A stretch of 22,562 nucleotides of DNA, taken from contig BFEA01000130.1 in NCBI GenBank assembly GCA_003427395.1, positions 1,208,727-1,231,288 on the forward strand. The letters are read 5' to 3'. Below the pieces are notes generated by a model. The model did not search any database. It saw only the letters and a program-made list of their open reading frames with translations, and was not told the DNA's origin. Shown here in pieces: positions 1-8,635 of the stretch. Source of the DNA: Chara braunii. Lineage: Eukaryota; Streptophyta; Charophyceae; Charales; Characeae. Position 1 is the stretch's first letter; each line of letters starts with the position of its first letter. The position numbers and the translations under genes are program-made.

Positions 1-530
1 TTTTTTTTTTTTTTTTTTCGATGCCTAAAAATAACTTGTTTTTTCTGATTTTTTTTTTATGAGTTCTCTATCATGTGGGGTACATGGTTGTAAATTTCGG
101 AGTTATTTTGCTAAGGTTAAAAAAAAATGAAAAATCGCCAAAGATGGTAGTGTCAAATCGTGTTCGCTCACTTATTTTTTTACTTTTTATTTTTTGTTTT
201 CACTTTATTTCGCCACCTAGAACAAATTATTATTTTTTTACACTTTTTCATGAGTTTGTATAATGTGAAGTACACATCTGTAAATGTTTAGGGAATTTGG
301 CTCTGCCAAAAAACAATAAAAAATCGCCAAAGATGGCAGTGTCACAAACGTACTCGCGCACTCACTAATTTTAATTTTTTTTTTTTCGTATTTTCTGTTT
401 TCTATTTTTATTTCCAATCTGGTAACGAATTTTGATGTAATACTCAGGCAAATGTTGTTTATTTTATTTTTCTTCATAAGATTTTTTATTTTCGAAATTT
501 TTAGATTTTTTTTTTTTTTTCCCCGCGGAA
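1..530. repeat. AT-rich region with two diverged ~190-bp repeats
   Basis: This stretch is dominated by T runs. Two diverged copies of one unit are visible, starting near 59 and 250. Both begin ATGAGTT and both carry TCGCCAAAGATGG followed by AGTGTCA (near 134 and 324), which gives a period of about 190 bp. The short open frames here are low-complexity and I see no gene. Confidence 0.6.
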
Positions 531-549
531 TTGAACTCCGCATTCGGTC

Positions 550-614
550 GCGTTCATTGCACGCGGGTGCATTCCGTTCAGTTTCTGAACGGAAAACCCG
601 CGTTCAATGAACGC
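550..614. repeat. Imperfect hairpin / inverted repeat
   Basis: A left arm starting GCGTTCATTGC and ending CCGTTCAG pairs with a right arm starting CTGAACGG and ending CAATGAACGC. The arms are about 30 nt with a TTT loop and a few mismatches or bulges. It lies where the AT-rich block changes to GC-richer retroelement sequence, so it may mark an insertion edge, but that is not shown. Confidence 0.6.
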
Positions 615-1386
615 GCGGTTTCATAGCCCGACGCGGTTTCATTCGTTGCTGTCAGGATGGCCATACATCCTCGTGGTGCTCATACTATGCCACTACCGAT
701 CGGTATAACGCTGACATTTCTCGTCAGCGTCGATCGTATTTCCCCGCCGGCGCCTCCCAGCCCGCACCATCCAGCTAACTATGGTGCATTGTACCGTTAA
801 GACCTCGTCTGTTGCTGGATTCCCGACCACTGAGTTGTGGTTTGTCCCTTCGACTACCACACTAGAGGTTCCTCCGGACAAGGAATATGAAGTTCCCTCT
901 ACCCCGTTATATATTGAGGTACGGTCCGGCCCACAGTAGACCGCCGCATCTTGTCCTTCCCATCTAAGACTTGCTACGCCCCGCGCCATTCACACAGCTC
1001 CTTGTAATGTTTGGTTGGAGACTCGCGATGATATTGTGTCATCTCTCCTGAATCTATGCATTCGTTTGGCTCTTTAGGAGCGACTAACTAGACACATGCA
1101 TGCCTTGCGTGGTCTCCTTGCTCCACTCTCTGACTTGGATCGCACCCTTCCGATAATTCCCATTCGCCTTAGGACATCTACGAGGGTATACCATGCTTTG
1201 TGAGACTCTGACTCGTAGACATATTTCATTCACCCTCCCGTGGTTAACTAAGTTTATCTTGATACCTTCAGGTCCTGCTCTTCTATCTCCGTTACCCGTT
1301 GAAATAACAAGACGCAACGCTTCTTCAATCAGTCGGTTCTTTAGCTCCGCCTTTCCCTTACCCTCCAACTGCCGGATAGTACCCAA

Positions 1387-1605
1387 GTGTCTTGCTGCTA
1401 CCATTCCTCCGCATATTTCCATGTGTTGGAGATTGGGTACGACTTTATCATTGACACCCCCTGGTTTTGCAAGTCTCATGGCACTGGGACGAATAGGCGA
1501 CTGAGACACTTGTTCTCACAACAGCATGTGGTAAGAGTCCGTCAGACCCATCGTGTTCCCCTCCTTGGTACCCCGAGTGATACTCCCCATGACTTACCTC
1601 CCTAG
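1387..1605 (+). pseudogene. Retropepsin (protease) C-terminal remnant, element 1
   Basis: The translated text reads YDFIIDTPWFCKSHG. This matches the C-terminal part of Ty3/Gypsy aspartic proteases, where an I-L-G-x-x-W-L type motif is followed by a short basic stretch. The catalytic D-[ST]-G motif expected about 80 residues upstream is not recognisable in any frame, so the active site is lost or too mutated to see. In a living element this enzyme cleaves the Gag-Pol polyprotein. The frame runs on into the protease-RT linker. Confidence 0.5.
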
Positions 1606-1800
1606 GACCCTCGTCCCTCGGGATCCCACCGGGACATCACCTTCACTTCCCCTCGCCAATCTGCTCACTTCATGCGCCCGGAGGAGGTCACTGCACGATT
1701 CACGGCAGACTTAGAATCCATTATCCGTACCCCGATTCAAGACTACATTTTTCCTATGTATTTCTCATACTAGGGGATCCCTCATATGTGTGGTGTTTAA

Positions 1801-2600
1801 CACTCTATCTAGCTCATGCCTGACTATCGCGTCCACCATCAGGTATCTTACCGGGTTTCTTTTTCGGAGATGACGAAATTCAAACTTAAGCTTGAGAAGC
1901 TCATTCGACTGGGTTTCATCGAGCCCAGTAACTCCCATTGGGATGCAAAGAGGACAAAACTATCCGCCTCTGCATGAATTATCGCAACCTTCATCAGTAC
2001 ACGGTTAAAAACAGTTATCTCATGCCTTACGCCGATGAGTTGTTTGATCGTCTGGTATACAACCGCCTTTATACGAGGATTGATCTTCTTAGCAATTACC
2101 ACCAGACCGGCATTTATTTGTCGTAGAGGACTAAACGAAGACCGCGCTTTGGCCACTACGAGTTCACGGTGATGTCATTTGGTCCCACCTATGCACCAAC
2201 TACTTTCAAGACGACGATGAAAAATATCTTTATGGACATCCTTGAAGAGCACATTCTCGTGTGTCTGAACGACATCTTGGTTTAAAGTCATACCTTAGAC
2301 CACGATCTCAACATCTCTACGATGTCCTATAACACTTAGTACGCAATCACAACGTTTATGCCAAGCTCAATAAGTGTCACTTTGCCCAACGAAAATTGAT
2401 TGCTTAGGTCCTTAGGACACCATGTGTCTAACCAGGGTCTCCACATGGGCGACGCGAAAATTACCGTTATTGCGGAGTGGTCTACCCCCACATCCGCTAA
2501 GCAGCTTCGGAGTTTCATCAGACTTACTAGTTACTACAGTAACTGCATCCGAGAATACACAAATACTCCTACATTCTTACCTCTACCCTCCTCTGGAAGA
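1801..2600 (+). pseudogene. Reverse transcriptase remnant, element 1
   Basis: RT motifs appear in order over several frames. They are: the N-terminal palm start (KLEKLIRLGFIEPSNSHW, about 1885-1940); IRLCMNYRNLHQYTVKNSYLMP (1960-2025); the RIDLLSNYHQ motif A region (2079-2108), keeping its aspartate; FGPTYAPTTFKTTM (2179-2220); and the motif C region, which reads C-L-N-D at 2262-2273 instead of Y-[ML]-D-D. The first catalytic aspartate of that pair is therefore Asn. A TAA follows six codons later. The thumb/connection text (STPTSAKQLRSFIRLTSYY) ends near 2540. It is a non-functional Ty3/Gypsy RT. Confidence 0.85.
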
Positions 2601-2639
2601 ACCCGCCATGGTTTTAAACACCCCTATGTGAGAATGCAT

Positions 2640-3230
2640 TTCGCGCCCTCAATAAGGCAGGTTTTTCGCTTCCCTGATCTTATTCGTCCTTTCATAGTCA
2701 CCACCGTTACGTCAGATTTTGCAGTAGAAGTTATATTTTCTTATGCATTCCCACTATACATGATTCTCCTTATCCCTATATTCCCCACTTTCCTCCACCT
2801 CTTGCTCACACTACTTCTCGATTGATGCCTACCCTTTCAGGTTTTCACAAGAATCACAACTTCTCTCCACTTATAAACTATTTGTTACTTACTCTCTGAT
2901 TACTGCAAAGGACGGGACTATCATGACTCGTGTTGGGGATTGTCCCATCACTTTCTACCCCCGCCACCTAAAGTTTGTCAAGATAAACTACAATGCCGAC
3001 AAACGTGAGATTCTCGTAGTAGTTTATGCTTCATGACTCTACTATCATTACCTGCACGGGGAACCCTTCACGGTGTGCAGAAACTACGTTACTATCCAGA
3101 CTTTCCTCACAAAGCCTAAGCTTTCCCCTCGATAAACACGCTTGTGACATGGCTTATTTGAGTTCAGTTTCAACACTCAGCATATCAAGGGTGAAACGAA
3201 CCGCGTCACCGATGCCTTATCCTAACGTTC
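2640..3230 (+). pseudogene. RNase H remnant, element 1
   Basis: Recognisable Ty3/Gypsy RNase H text includes FIVTTVTSDFAVEV near 2690, the ITFYPRHLKFVKINYNADKR stretch followed by E-I-L near 2950-3015, and YYHYLHGEPFTVCRNY near 3037-3090. The first catalytic position, normally Asp in T-T-D-A, reads Val. The third, normally Asp in T-D-H, reads Asn. Only the Glu in the K-R-E-I-L motif is kept. Stops and frame changes add to the damage. The domain would normally degrade RNA in the RNA/DNA hybrid during reverse transcription. Confidence 0.8.
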
Positions 3231-3419
3231 TGACTACAATCAGGAACAAATTCAGCTCCCTGCCATCTCAGTCACCACCGTCCATCATTAAGGGACCGAC
3301 AAGTTTCACATCGTGTACTACCATCACTGCCCAAATTATCCCGATATACACACAATTATGCAGAGTATCAAGCCTCTTCCTTCATACTCCCTCGGTAAGA
3401 ACAACTTTGTCCATTGGAT

Positions 3420-4098
3420 AACTTCGTGTCCAGGTTGTAACCGAGTTCGATGACCAGACAATTGCCGGTTATATGGGCTTCCGGAAGACGTTGGCTCGTG
3501 TTAGCCATTTGTACGAGTGACCAAAATGTAAGGAATTCATAAGCTATGTCCGATAATGTTCTATATGTCAGGAGGTGAACAATGCGAACCACGTTCCGGA
3601 TGGGTTACTCCAGCCTCTACCCATATCTGAGGATTATCGACAGTCCATCTCTATGGATTTTGTTGGTCTGTTCTGCCCTCCCACCGAGCGCGGTCATATT
3701 GCTATCTTGGTCCCCACCGACCGCTTCACGAAGCATGCATGTTTTATTTTGTGGCGCTATTGCATTAACGCTCATGCGGTCAACGACATCGTCCCCGAAC
3801 GAGTCGTGCGAGATCACGGTTTACCTCTGAACTTCATTTCCGACTGTGACCCGTGCTTTACCAACACGTTCTGGCGAGGCCTACACATCGTGTATAGATC
3901 TCACTCCGCTTTTCGTCGTCTTACCACCCTCAGATAGATGGTGAGACTAAGGTCACCAAAAAAACTTTCGTTAATATCCTCTGAAAGTTTATTAAGGATG
4001 CCCGACAGTCGCACTTACACTTAGCACATGCACATGTTGCTTACAACCACGCCGTTTCACCAGGTACGGGGATGTTGCCATTCTATTGCGACCTCGGG
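3420..4098 (+). pseudogene. Integrase remnant, element 1
   Basis: The zinc-binding HHCC domain is at about 3440-3575. Its C-x2-C pair (CSIC) is kept, but both His positions look mutated (Asp and Tyr). The catalytic core follows (open at 3575-3937): SMDFVG holds the first Asp, and FISDCDPCF holds the second. After a frameshift near 3910 the text Y-H-P-Q-I-D-G-E-T-K has Lys where the catalytic Glu belongs. The C-terminal part of the core, AYNHAVSPGTGMLPFYCDLG, ends near 4095. No chromodomain is seen. The residue losses and frameshifts mean it cannot encode an active integrase. Confidence 0.88.
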
Positions 4099-4175
4099 GG
4101 TTGGCGTGGGGTCACTTGGGGGCCAAAGCAGGTCAGGGTAAGCCCGATAATGTGGGGTGGGAGGTCGATCCTCCC

Positions 4176-4239
4176 GCATCATCATCATCATCAGCAGCAG
4201 CAACATCATCTTCATCATCATCATCATCATCATCATCAA
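4176..4239. repeat. CAT/ATC trinucleotide microsatellite
   Basis: This is an imperfect CAT repeat with a short CAG interruption. It is followed by a T-rich tract, and a second, less regular CAT/TCGTCATTG repeat lies at 4282-4336. Long Ser, His, Ile or Asp runs in the six frames come from this repeat. Confidence 0.9.
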
Positions 4240-4278
4240 GATCTTTCTTTTTTTCTTTTTTTTTTCTATTGCCCCCAG

Positions 4279-4475
4279 CCACGTCATCATCAACATCATC
4301 ATCGTCATTGTTGTCATTGTCGTCATTGTCGTCATGGAGCACTGTCTTTTGGAATTTCCAATGGATTGCAAAGCAGCAAATATGTAGATGGTGCCATGGT
4401 GGGATGCAGCTTGGCAGAAATTGATGGGCTATGCCGGCCATCCCTTTCCATGGAACAGTCACCTGATTCTTATCG
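4279..4475 (+). CDS. Candidate host exon (weak)
   Basis: A long pyrimidine tract ending TTGCCCCCAG (AG at 4277-4278) looks like a 3' splice acceptor. The + frame is open from 4279 to 4476 and then hits TAG at 4477. A possible donor, TCG followed by GTAGGC, lies just before that stop. The second half has normal-looking, non-repetitive composition (ALSFGISNGLQSSKYVDGAM, then a Ser/Gly/Leu-rich stretch). The first half is His-rich and comes from the CAT repeat. I recognise no domain. It could equally be random intergenic sequence beside a retroelement remnant. Confidence 0.2.
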
Positions 4476-4778
4476 GTAGGCCTGAGGACTTCCCAGTGGT
4501 CTGGGGTGTGTTCGAACGTAATCTATAAGGATATATCAGACTTGTAGTTTCAATGAGTGTTTGGAGAACGAGGGTGTTCATTTGAGCAGAAGGAACAAAA
4601 CTTCGGCTATTTCTTTTTCCTTTGAAATAATGGTGGGCGCGGTGCGGTTTTCTTTGCCGACACGTGTTTTTTTTGCCCATTCGATACTCAAAGGTGACAT
4701 GAACGTACTTACCTCTTTTCCTTTTTTTCCCCTTCTTTTTTCGTTTTTTTTTCACATCTGCTGGTGGCACTGCGCGAG
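4476..4778. other. No gene seen
   Basis: This is unremarkable sequence with two T-rich patches (about 4665-4675 and 4713-4755). No coding, RNA or repeat feature can be supported. Confidence 0.5.
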
Positions 4779-4888
4779 GTGGTAAGAGCATCCCCGGTTA
4801 CTGCCGACCGCACAGATGACTCCAGTCTATTGGTGGGGAGGTGCACCAGCTGAAAACCCGCTCCAGCATCCCATACACATACAATAGG
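4779..4888 (+). repeat. Dispersed repeat family, copy A
   Basis: It begins GGTGGTAAGAGCA, continues through GACTCCAGTCTATTGGTGG and ends near CCAGCATCCCATACA. The same modules recur at 5388 and 5984 on + and at 6142 and 8636 on -. Family identity is unknown, and no coding capacity is seen. Confidence 0.6.
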
Positions 4889-5050
4889 CACTTGGAACCT
4901 TACAGGAGCTGGCGTGGGGCTGCAGTCTGAAGGGTGGGGGTTAGGGAACGGGAGGTGAGTTTGCCTGCATGAATTGGGGACCAAGCATAGGAGATAGCAC
5001 AGGGATCCAAGACTGGAAAACAAAAGGTTATTTGCTAAGTAAGGGTATAT

Positions 5051-5177
5051 TACTCACAGTAGGCCCTCAAGATCTCAGGTTTGCAAAATCAGCGGCCATA
5101 TCGAGTCCTCCTTTTAGAAGGACTAGATCTGGCCGCTGATTTTGCTATTTTGAGATTTTGAAGGCCTTGTGTGAGTA
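5051..5177. repeat. Fold-back (MITE-like) element with ~60-bp arms
   Basis: TACTCACA at 5051 pairs with TGTGAGTA ending at 5177. The arms (5051-5111 and 5118-5177) match over almost their whole length, including the shared core GCAAAATCAGCGGCCA and its complement, leaving a loop of about 6 nt. The element can be read as bounded by TA dinucleotides, which would fit a TA target duplication as in Tc1/mariner-derived MITEs. No transposase is present. Confidence 0.75.
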
Positions 5178-5262
5178 TGGCCTAATTGGGGAGAAGCGGA
5201 ACACTCAGAATCTGTTCCCATCCCTCTTAAAAGAAACCAGGGGACCTGTGTTGACTATCGCT

Positions 5263-5342
5263 TTCCTTACGCTATCATACAGGCAATCAACCTAGGCTGC
5301 TGCGTAGTTCTGCCAGTTCCTTCCGCTATCATACAGGCAATC
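5263..5342 (+). repeat. 54-bp direct duplication
   Basis: TTCCTTACGCTATCATACAG (5263) recurs as TTCCTTCCGCTATCATACAG (5317), each followed by GCAATC. The intervening ATCAACCTAGGCTGCT text appears again at 6024-6060, linking this block with the dispersed repeat further right. Confidence 0.7.
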
Positions 5343-5387
5343 TTTTTTTATTTTTTATTTTTTTAATAACCAGCGACCACTACTAGA

Positions 5388-5440
5388 AGGGGTGGTAAGA
5401 GCAGCCGCCTCTAGTAGCTGTCCCTGGAGCCAGGACAGAC
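5388..5440 (+). repeat. Dispersed repeat family, partial copy B
   Basis: It contains GGTGGTAAGAGCAGCC as in copy A, then diverges. A small inverted repeat (CTACTAGA and TCTAGTAG) flanks the motif. Confidence 0.45.
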
Positions 5441-5975
5441 TAGGTCCAATTTCGATCACGTGCGGCCGTCCGTGACAAAGGTCAGTCATTCATCATTTTG
5501 CTTATCTACTGCTAGTGTCTTTTCTCTTTGTTTTCGTGGAGGCAGCTGCCCATCGGCCAGTAGAAGTTTCTTTAATTCATTTGTTGGCCATTTAGTTGGC
5601 CACTTTGCGTTGGCACGAAGGTTCAATTCTATGGTTTTTTCAGGGGAGGGGGGGTTTTGAAGCTTCGCGCCTTGCTTTTTTTTTTTTTCCGGAAATAGAG
5701 AATATTGAGATTTCCATGGAAGACTGACCGTTGGAAGTTGAACGCGCCGTGGCAGATGGCGTCATTGTAGGCCAGTTGGTTTCCTTGCCTTTTCCCCGGC
5801 GCTAAGGCTTGAGAATGAGGGATGCACAGGCTGTACTGTCATGATGTCGATGTCAGACTGATTTTTTTTCCCCGTTTCTGTCCTTTTCTTTGCATTTGTG
5901 TAAATAAAAAAAAGCATTGTTTATGTGTTTTTAAATAAGAAAAGAACGCCACACACCGTTTTACATGATGCTAGT
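5441..5975. other. No gene seen
   Basis: There are short open frames with biased composition and T-rich patches only. An AATAAA-like string is present near 5902, but there is no associated gene. Confidence 0.45.
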
Positions 5976-5983
5976 TGTTCCGG

Positions 5984-6060
5984 GCCCCTGGCTGCTCCAT
6001 CTATTGGTGGGGAGCTGCACCTGCATACAGGCAATCAACCTAGGCTGCTTGGTAGTTCTG
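5984..6060 (+). repeat. Dispersed repeat family, partial copy D
   Basis: It contains CTCCATCTATTGGTGGGGAG then CTGCAC, followed by the ACAGGCAATCAACCTAGGCT segment also found at 5279. It therefore joins two repeat modules seen separately upstream. Confidence 0.55.
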
Positions 6061-6141
6061 CCCATCATTTTTTCTTCGTACTAGGCAGGACCTGCAGATT
6101 ACTGTCTATTCAGTCATTCAGCCATGAGCCTCTACACGCAG

Positions 6142-6257
6142 ACAACTACAATTTTCAGGGACACTGGACCCTCTGTTCAGCAGGTGTTGGTCCCCATCAA
6201 TAGATGGAGCCTTCCCGGGAATGCTAGTGGTGCCTGCTCTTATCAGCACCCCTAACC
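6142..6257 (-). repeat. Dispersed repeat family, copy C (reverse)
   Basis: Read on the - strand this gives TAAGAGCAGG, then CTCCATCTATTGATGGGGAC and CACCTGCTGAA. It is the same order of modules as copy A, in the opposite orientation. Confidence 0.55.
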
Positions 6258-6485
6258 TCAAACCGGGCTGTTCATCCAAAAAAACAAACAAACAAAAAAA
6301 AACAAGGGGCAAGTGCGTTTGTGGCACAAAATAGTTTCGAAAGGGCAAAAATAACATCTGTGGGCATATTCGTCGGGGCCCGACTTCGAAAAGGCAAGCG
6401 AAACATGGGAGTGCAATAACGTCGAGGCCGAAGTCTGATATGAGCGGTTGTGGCAGTTTTAAATGGGTGGCTGTGTTGCAGGCAC

Positions 6486-6531
6486 GGTACCGGCCTGGGT
6501 ACCGGTCTGTTCCCAAGTACCGGCCGGTGAA
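6486..6531. repeat. Cluster of GGTACCGG / ACCGGCC motifs
   Basis: GGTACCGG occurs twice and TACCGGCC and related forms recur within about 45 bp. These short palindromic motifs sit directly before the 36-bp tandem repeat. Confidence 0.5.
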
Positions 6532-6545
6532 AAATGTTTTGGCCT

Positions 6546-6640
6546 TGGCCAATCTGGGGTGTGGCCGAGACATCTCGGCAGTGGCCAATCCGGGGTGTGG
6601 CCGAGACATCTCGGCCGTGGCCCGACCATGGGGTGTGGCC
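6546..6640 (+). repeat. 36-bp tandem repeat with an internal hairpin
   Basis: Two near-identical 36-bp units start at 6546 and 6582 (TGGCCAATCTGGGGTGTGGC, then CGAGACATCTCGGC), followed by a partial third at 6618. Each full unit contains the perfect inverted repeat GCCGAGA-CA-TCTCGGC. On the - strand the array reads as a 12-residue Pro/Trp-rich repeat, which I treat as non-coding. A further unit lies at 6786-6821, across the adapter junction. Confidence 0.8.
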
Positions 6641-6743
6641 NGGACCACGGCCCCAATATAAGTTAGGGGACATCGTGCAGGTAAGGAAATGTGCTCGCCA
6701 GGGTAAGCTAGCGCCACGATTCTTCGGGCGATTTCGCATAGTC
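6641..6743 (+). pseudogene. Integrase C-terminal fragment of an element-2-type retrotransposon
   Basis: It is highly similar to 18873-18975. The translation Y-K-L-G-D-I-V-Q-V-R-K-C, then RQGKLAPRFFGRF, is the small SH3-like C-terminal integrase segment that binds DNA in Ty3/Gypsy elements. The left end is a single ambiguous base (6641). The right end is cut exactly by the adapter sequence at 6744. Unlike the full element, this fragment keeps the frame through TTAGGGGAC. It is probably a mis-joined piece of another copy and need not be a real local insertion. Confidence 0.8.
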
Positions 6744-6781
6744 CTGTCTCTTATACACATCTAGATGTGTATAAGAGACAG
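6744..6781. other. Nextera mate-pair junction adapter (assembly artefact)
   Basis: CTGTCTCTTATACACATCT is followed at once by its perfect reverse complement, 38 bp in all. The half-site is the Tn5 mosaic end used in Illumina Nextera kits, and the head-to-head form is the mate-pair circularisation junction. Its translations give the well-known artefact peptide MCIRDR. It is not biological sequence, and the two sides need not be adjacent in the genome. Confidence 0.97.
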
Positions 6782-6785
6782 GTCT

Positions 6786-6837
6786 TGGCCAATCTGGGGT
6801 GTGGCCGAGACATCTCGGCTGTGGCCCTACCATGGGG
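6786..6837 (+). repeat. 36-bp repeat unit on the far side of the adapter
   Basis: It repeats the 6546 unit (TGGCCAATCTGGGGTGTGGC, then CGAGACATCTCGGC) and the following CCATGGGG, directly after the adapter. It may come from the same or another locus. Confidence 0.75.
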
Positions 6838-6847
6838 ATGATACACC

Positions 6848-6901
6848 TTTTTTTTTTTTTTTTTTTCTTTTCCAGCCGCAGCACGGCGGGACGGGGGGCG
6901 A

Positions 6902-6938
<37 letters not shown>
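6848..6938. repeat. T19 and A36 homopolymer tracts
   Basis: A run of 19 T (6848-6866) and a run of 36 A (6903-6938) flank about 36 bp of GC-rich sequence. Because they lie so close to the adapter junction, the run lengths and the join are doubtful. Confidence 0.85.
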
Positions 6939-6940
<2 letters not shown>

Positions 6941-7466
6941 CTTTCCGCGCGGCCACGGGCTGGGACCACCGTGGATGTGACGCCGGCGCACTTTTTGAAG
7001 TCGGGGTGTGAGGTTACTGCCCATTACTGTTATCTTTGCCTTTTCGAACTACGGCCATTTTTTCATTGCCTTTACAGTTTGAAAGTGTGGTACTACCGCA
7101 CTTGTTTCAAAAAACAATTACAATATGCAGTATTATGCACTTGTTAACCGGGCCAATACCTGGCTCCGGCTTCAAAAAACACTGCATTTGTCAGAGACCA
7201 GTCACAGCCTATGGATCATCTTGAGAAAGTGTGTAGAATGTTGAGCAAGTGCTGGAAGACTGCTGAAAGCTGGATGGTGACTAGCACTGACTACTGGGTG
7301 AGAGCGAGCTTCATCTGAGAAAGCGATAGGAGATAAGGATAACGGTTACCCGCCAAGACTACCTAAGCATGAGAACGGAAAAACTCAGGTCATACTCACA
7401 GTATGACTTTTTACTCGTTTATGGACGTGATTGCGGTCAGATGCATCCACGGCTGGCCGTAATTGC
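6939..7466. other. No gene seen
   Basis: Short open frames only. I see no recognisable coding, RNA or repeat feature beyond scattered short words. Confidence 0.45.
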
Positions 7467-7784
7467 GGCCGGATGCATTTTGGAACGCGCTAGTGTGAGT
7501 ATCCCCTCATTCACCAATAGAATCATTCCGCTGTGCATCCATCCAAAGCAAACCATACACCTGAAATCGGATCAATAGACAGGAGAGAAGACAATGAGAA
7601 TCTCTCCTCCGACAAGTTGCGACAACCAAAGGCCGGATGCATTTTGGAAAGTGCTAATGTGACTATCCCCTGATTCACCAATAGACTCACTCCGCTGCGC
7701 ATGCATCTGAAGAAAACCATACACCTGAAATCATAGCAATAGACAGGAGAGAAGACAATGAGAATCACTCCTCTGACAACCAAG
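7467..7784 (+). repeat. Tandem duplication, ~160-bp unit, two copies
   Basis: GGCCGGATGCATTTTGGAA starts at 7467 and again at 7631. Both copies continue through ATTCACCAATAGA, CCATACACCTGAAATC and AATAGACAGGAGAGAAGACA to a CTCCT-C-GACAA end. They differ by scattered substitutions and a small indel. No protein is evident. Confidence 0.85.
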
Positions 7785-8072
7785 TGCATAACGACTAGTA
7801 CATCCTTGCGGCCATTCCCCAGCGCTCTAGGGGGACAAACCCACTGATTACCAAGTCACCACCGAATACACATCTACATCTGCGGGCCATACCTACACCT
7901 TGCCCCCATTATATAGAACTACACTACGCCAGTCTTCCATCGTGCAATTTGAAAGAGCACGGCCAAGCAAACACATATTCCACACATTCTGCTGACTCGC
8001 TTGCCTGTGTCCAGCCTCAGTATCTGGAAGCATGGCATATACCCATACACGACTAGGGTGGGCACTGCCAGG
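7785..8072. other. No gene seen
   Basis: No feature can be supported here. A weak match to the TATCTAGAA-CATGG segment of the next repeat pair lies near 8010-8036 as TATCTGGAAGCATGG. Confidence 0.4.
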
Positions 8073-8330
8073 GGTTCTCAAGGCTTCGAGCCTGTCCCTG
8101 CCTGGCCTTGGTATCTAGAACCATGGACACGTAGATAGCACACAGATAGCACACACACACACAATGCCAGAATGGGGGTTGGTAGGTGAAGTAGACATAA
8201 TGCTTGAGCCTGGTGCCCGATGTACCCAAGTAATGCGGCTTGCTTGACTGTGCCTCAACTGGGGCTGGGTGGGGCTTTCAAGGCTTTGCGCTTCGCCTTG
8301 CCTAGGCCCGGTGCCTAGAACTACTCTCTG
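8073..8330 (+). repeat. Diverged direct repeats, ~203-bp spacing
   Basis: The text TCTCAAGGCTTCGAGCCTG, then GGCCTTGGTATCTAGAAC at 8076-8120, resembles TTTCAAGGCTTTGCGCTTCG and GGCCCGGTGCCTAGAAC at about 8276-8321. The copies are clearly diverged. A short CA run lies between them, near 8152-8162. Confidence 0.5.
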
Positions 8331-8635
8331 GTCCAAGTCGCCCTCTGAAATAGCATGGTGACAGTCCTGAGTACTCAATACTGAGGTAGGATAGTAGGGA
8401 TAGGGGTGCGCTAGGAGAATTGCCGAGAGGGTGGGTGGGGAAGTGGTCTTACGGAGCATAAGGGAGTGTCAGGACAGTCAATAGCTGTGGCAGTAGCCCT
8501 GTGTGTCCAGTGTGTCAGGTTGTGGCCATGTTGTCCAGGTGGTGGGTCTGCTAGCAATATCAGGGTTATCAGGCGGCCAGGTTATGGCTGAAGATGCAGA
8601 CCTCACTCCAACTCTCGATCCTTTTTCTCATGTAT
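8331..8635. other. No gene seen
   Basis: G/T-rich sequence with repeated CCAGGT/GTCAGG words. No coding or structured RNA feature can be supported. Confidence 0.4.

Larger units (their letters stand above)
660..4098 (+). mobile_element. Decayed Ty3/Gypsy LTR retrotransposon remnant (element 1)
   Basis: Conceptual translation in changing + frames gives protease, RT, RNase H and integrase remnants in the normal Ty3/Gypsy order. Many stop codons and frameshifts interrupt them. The + strand is T/C-rich and G-poor. No LTR pair, primer-binding site or polypurine tract is visible. The stretch 660-1380 should hold gag and the start of protease, but I cannot identify a capsid or zinc-knuckle motif there. 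The integrase text stops near 4098. It belongs to a different lineage from the element at 10444, because the integrase motifs are clearly unlike. The copy is dead. Confidence 0.88.

Noticed and set aside
693-989. 98-residue open frame on the - strand in element 1
   Set aside because: It is antisense to the pol remnant and has no recognisable motif. Probably a chance frame in T/C-rich sequence.
4057-4462. Long Asp-, Met-, Ser-, His- or Ile-rich open frames
   Set aside because: They are six-frame readings of the CAT microsatellite and poly-T tract. Only the non-repeat part of one + frame was kept, as a weak exon candidate.
6848-6938. Retroposed SINE with poly(A)
   Set aside because: The A and T tracts lie beside an adapter chimera and enclose only ~36 bp with no SINE promoter boxes.
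6708-6980. Open frames with Phe or Lys runs and MCIRDR-like peptides
   Set aside because: They are translations of the sequencing adapter and homopolymers.
7467-7784. CRISPR-like array
   Set aside because: Two long imperfect copies with no short spacers. This is a eukaryotic-type tandem duplication.
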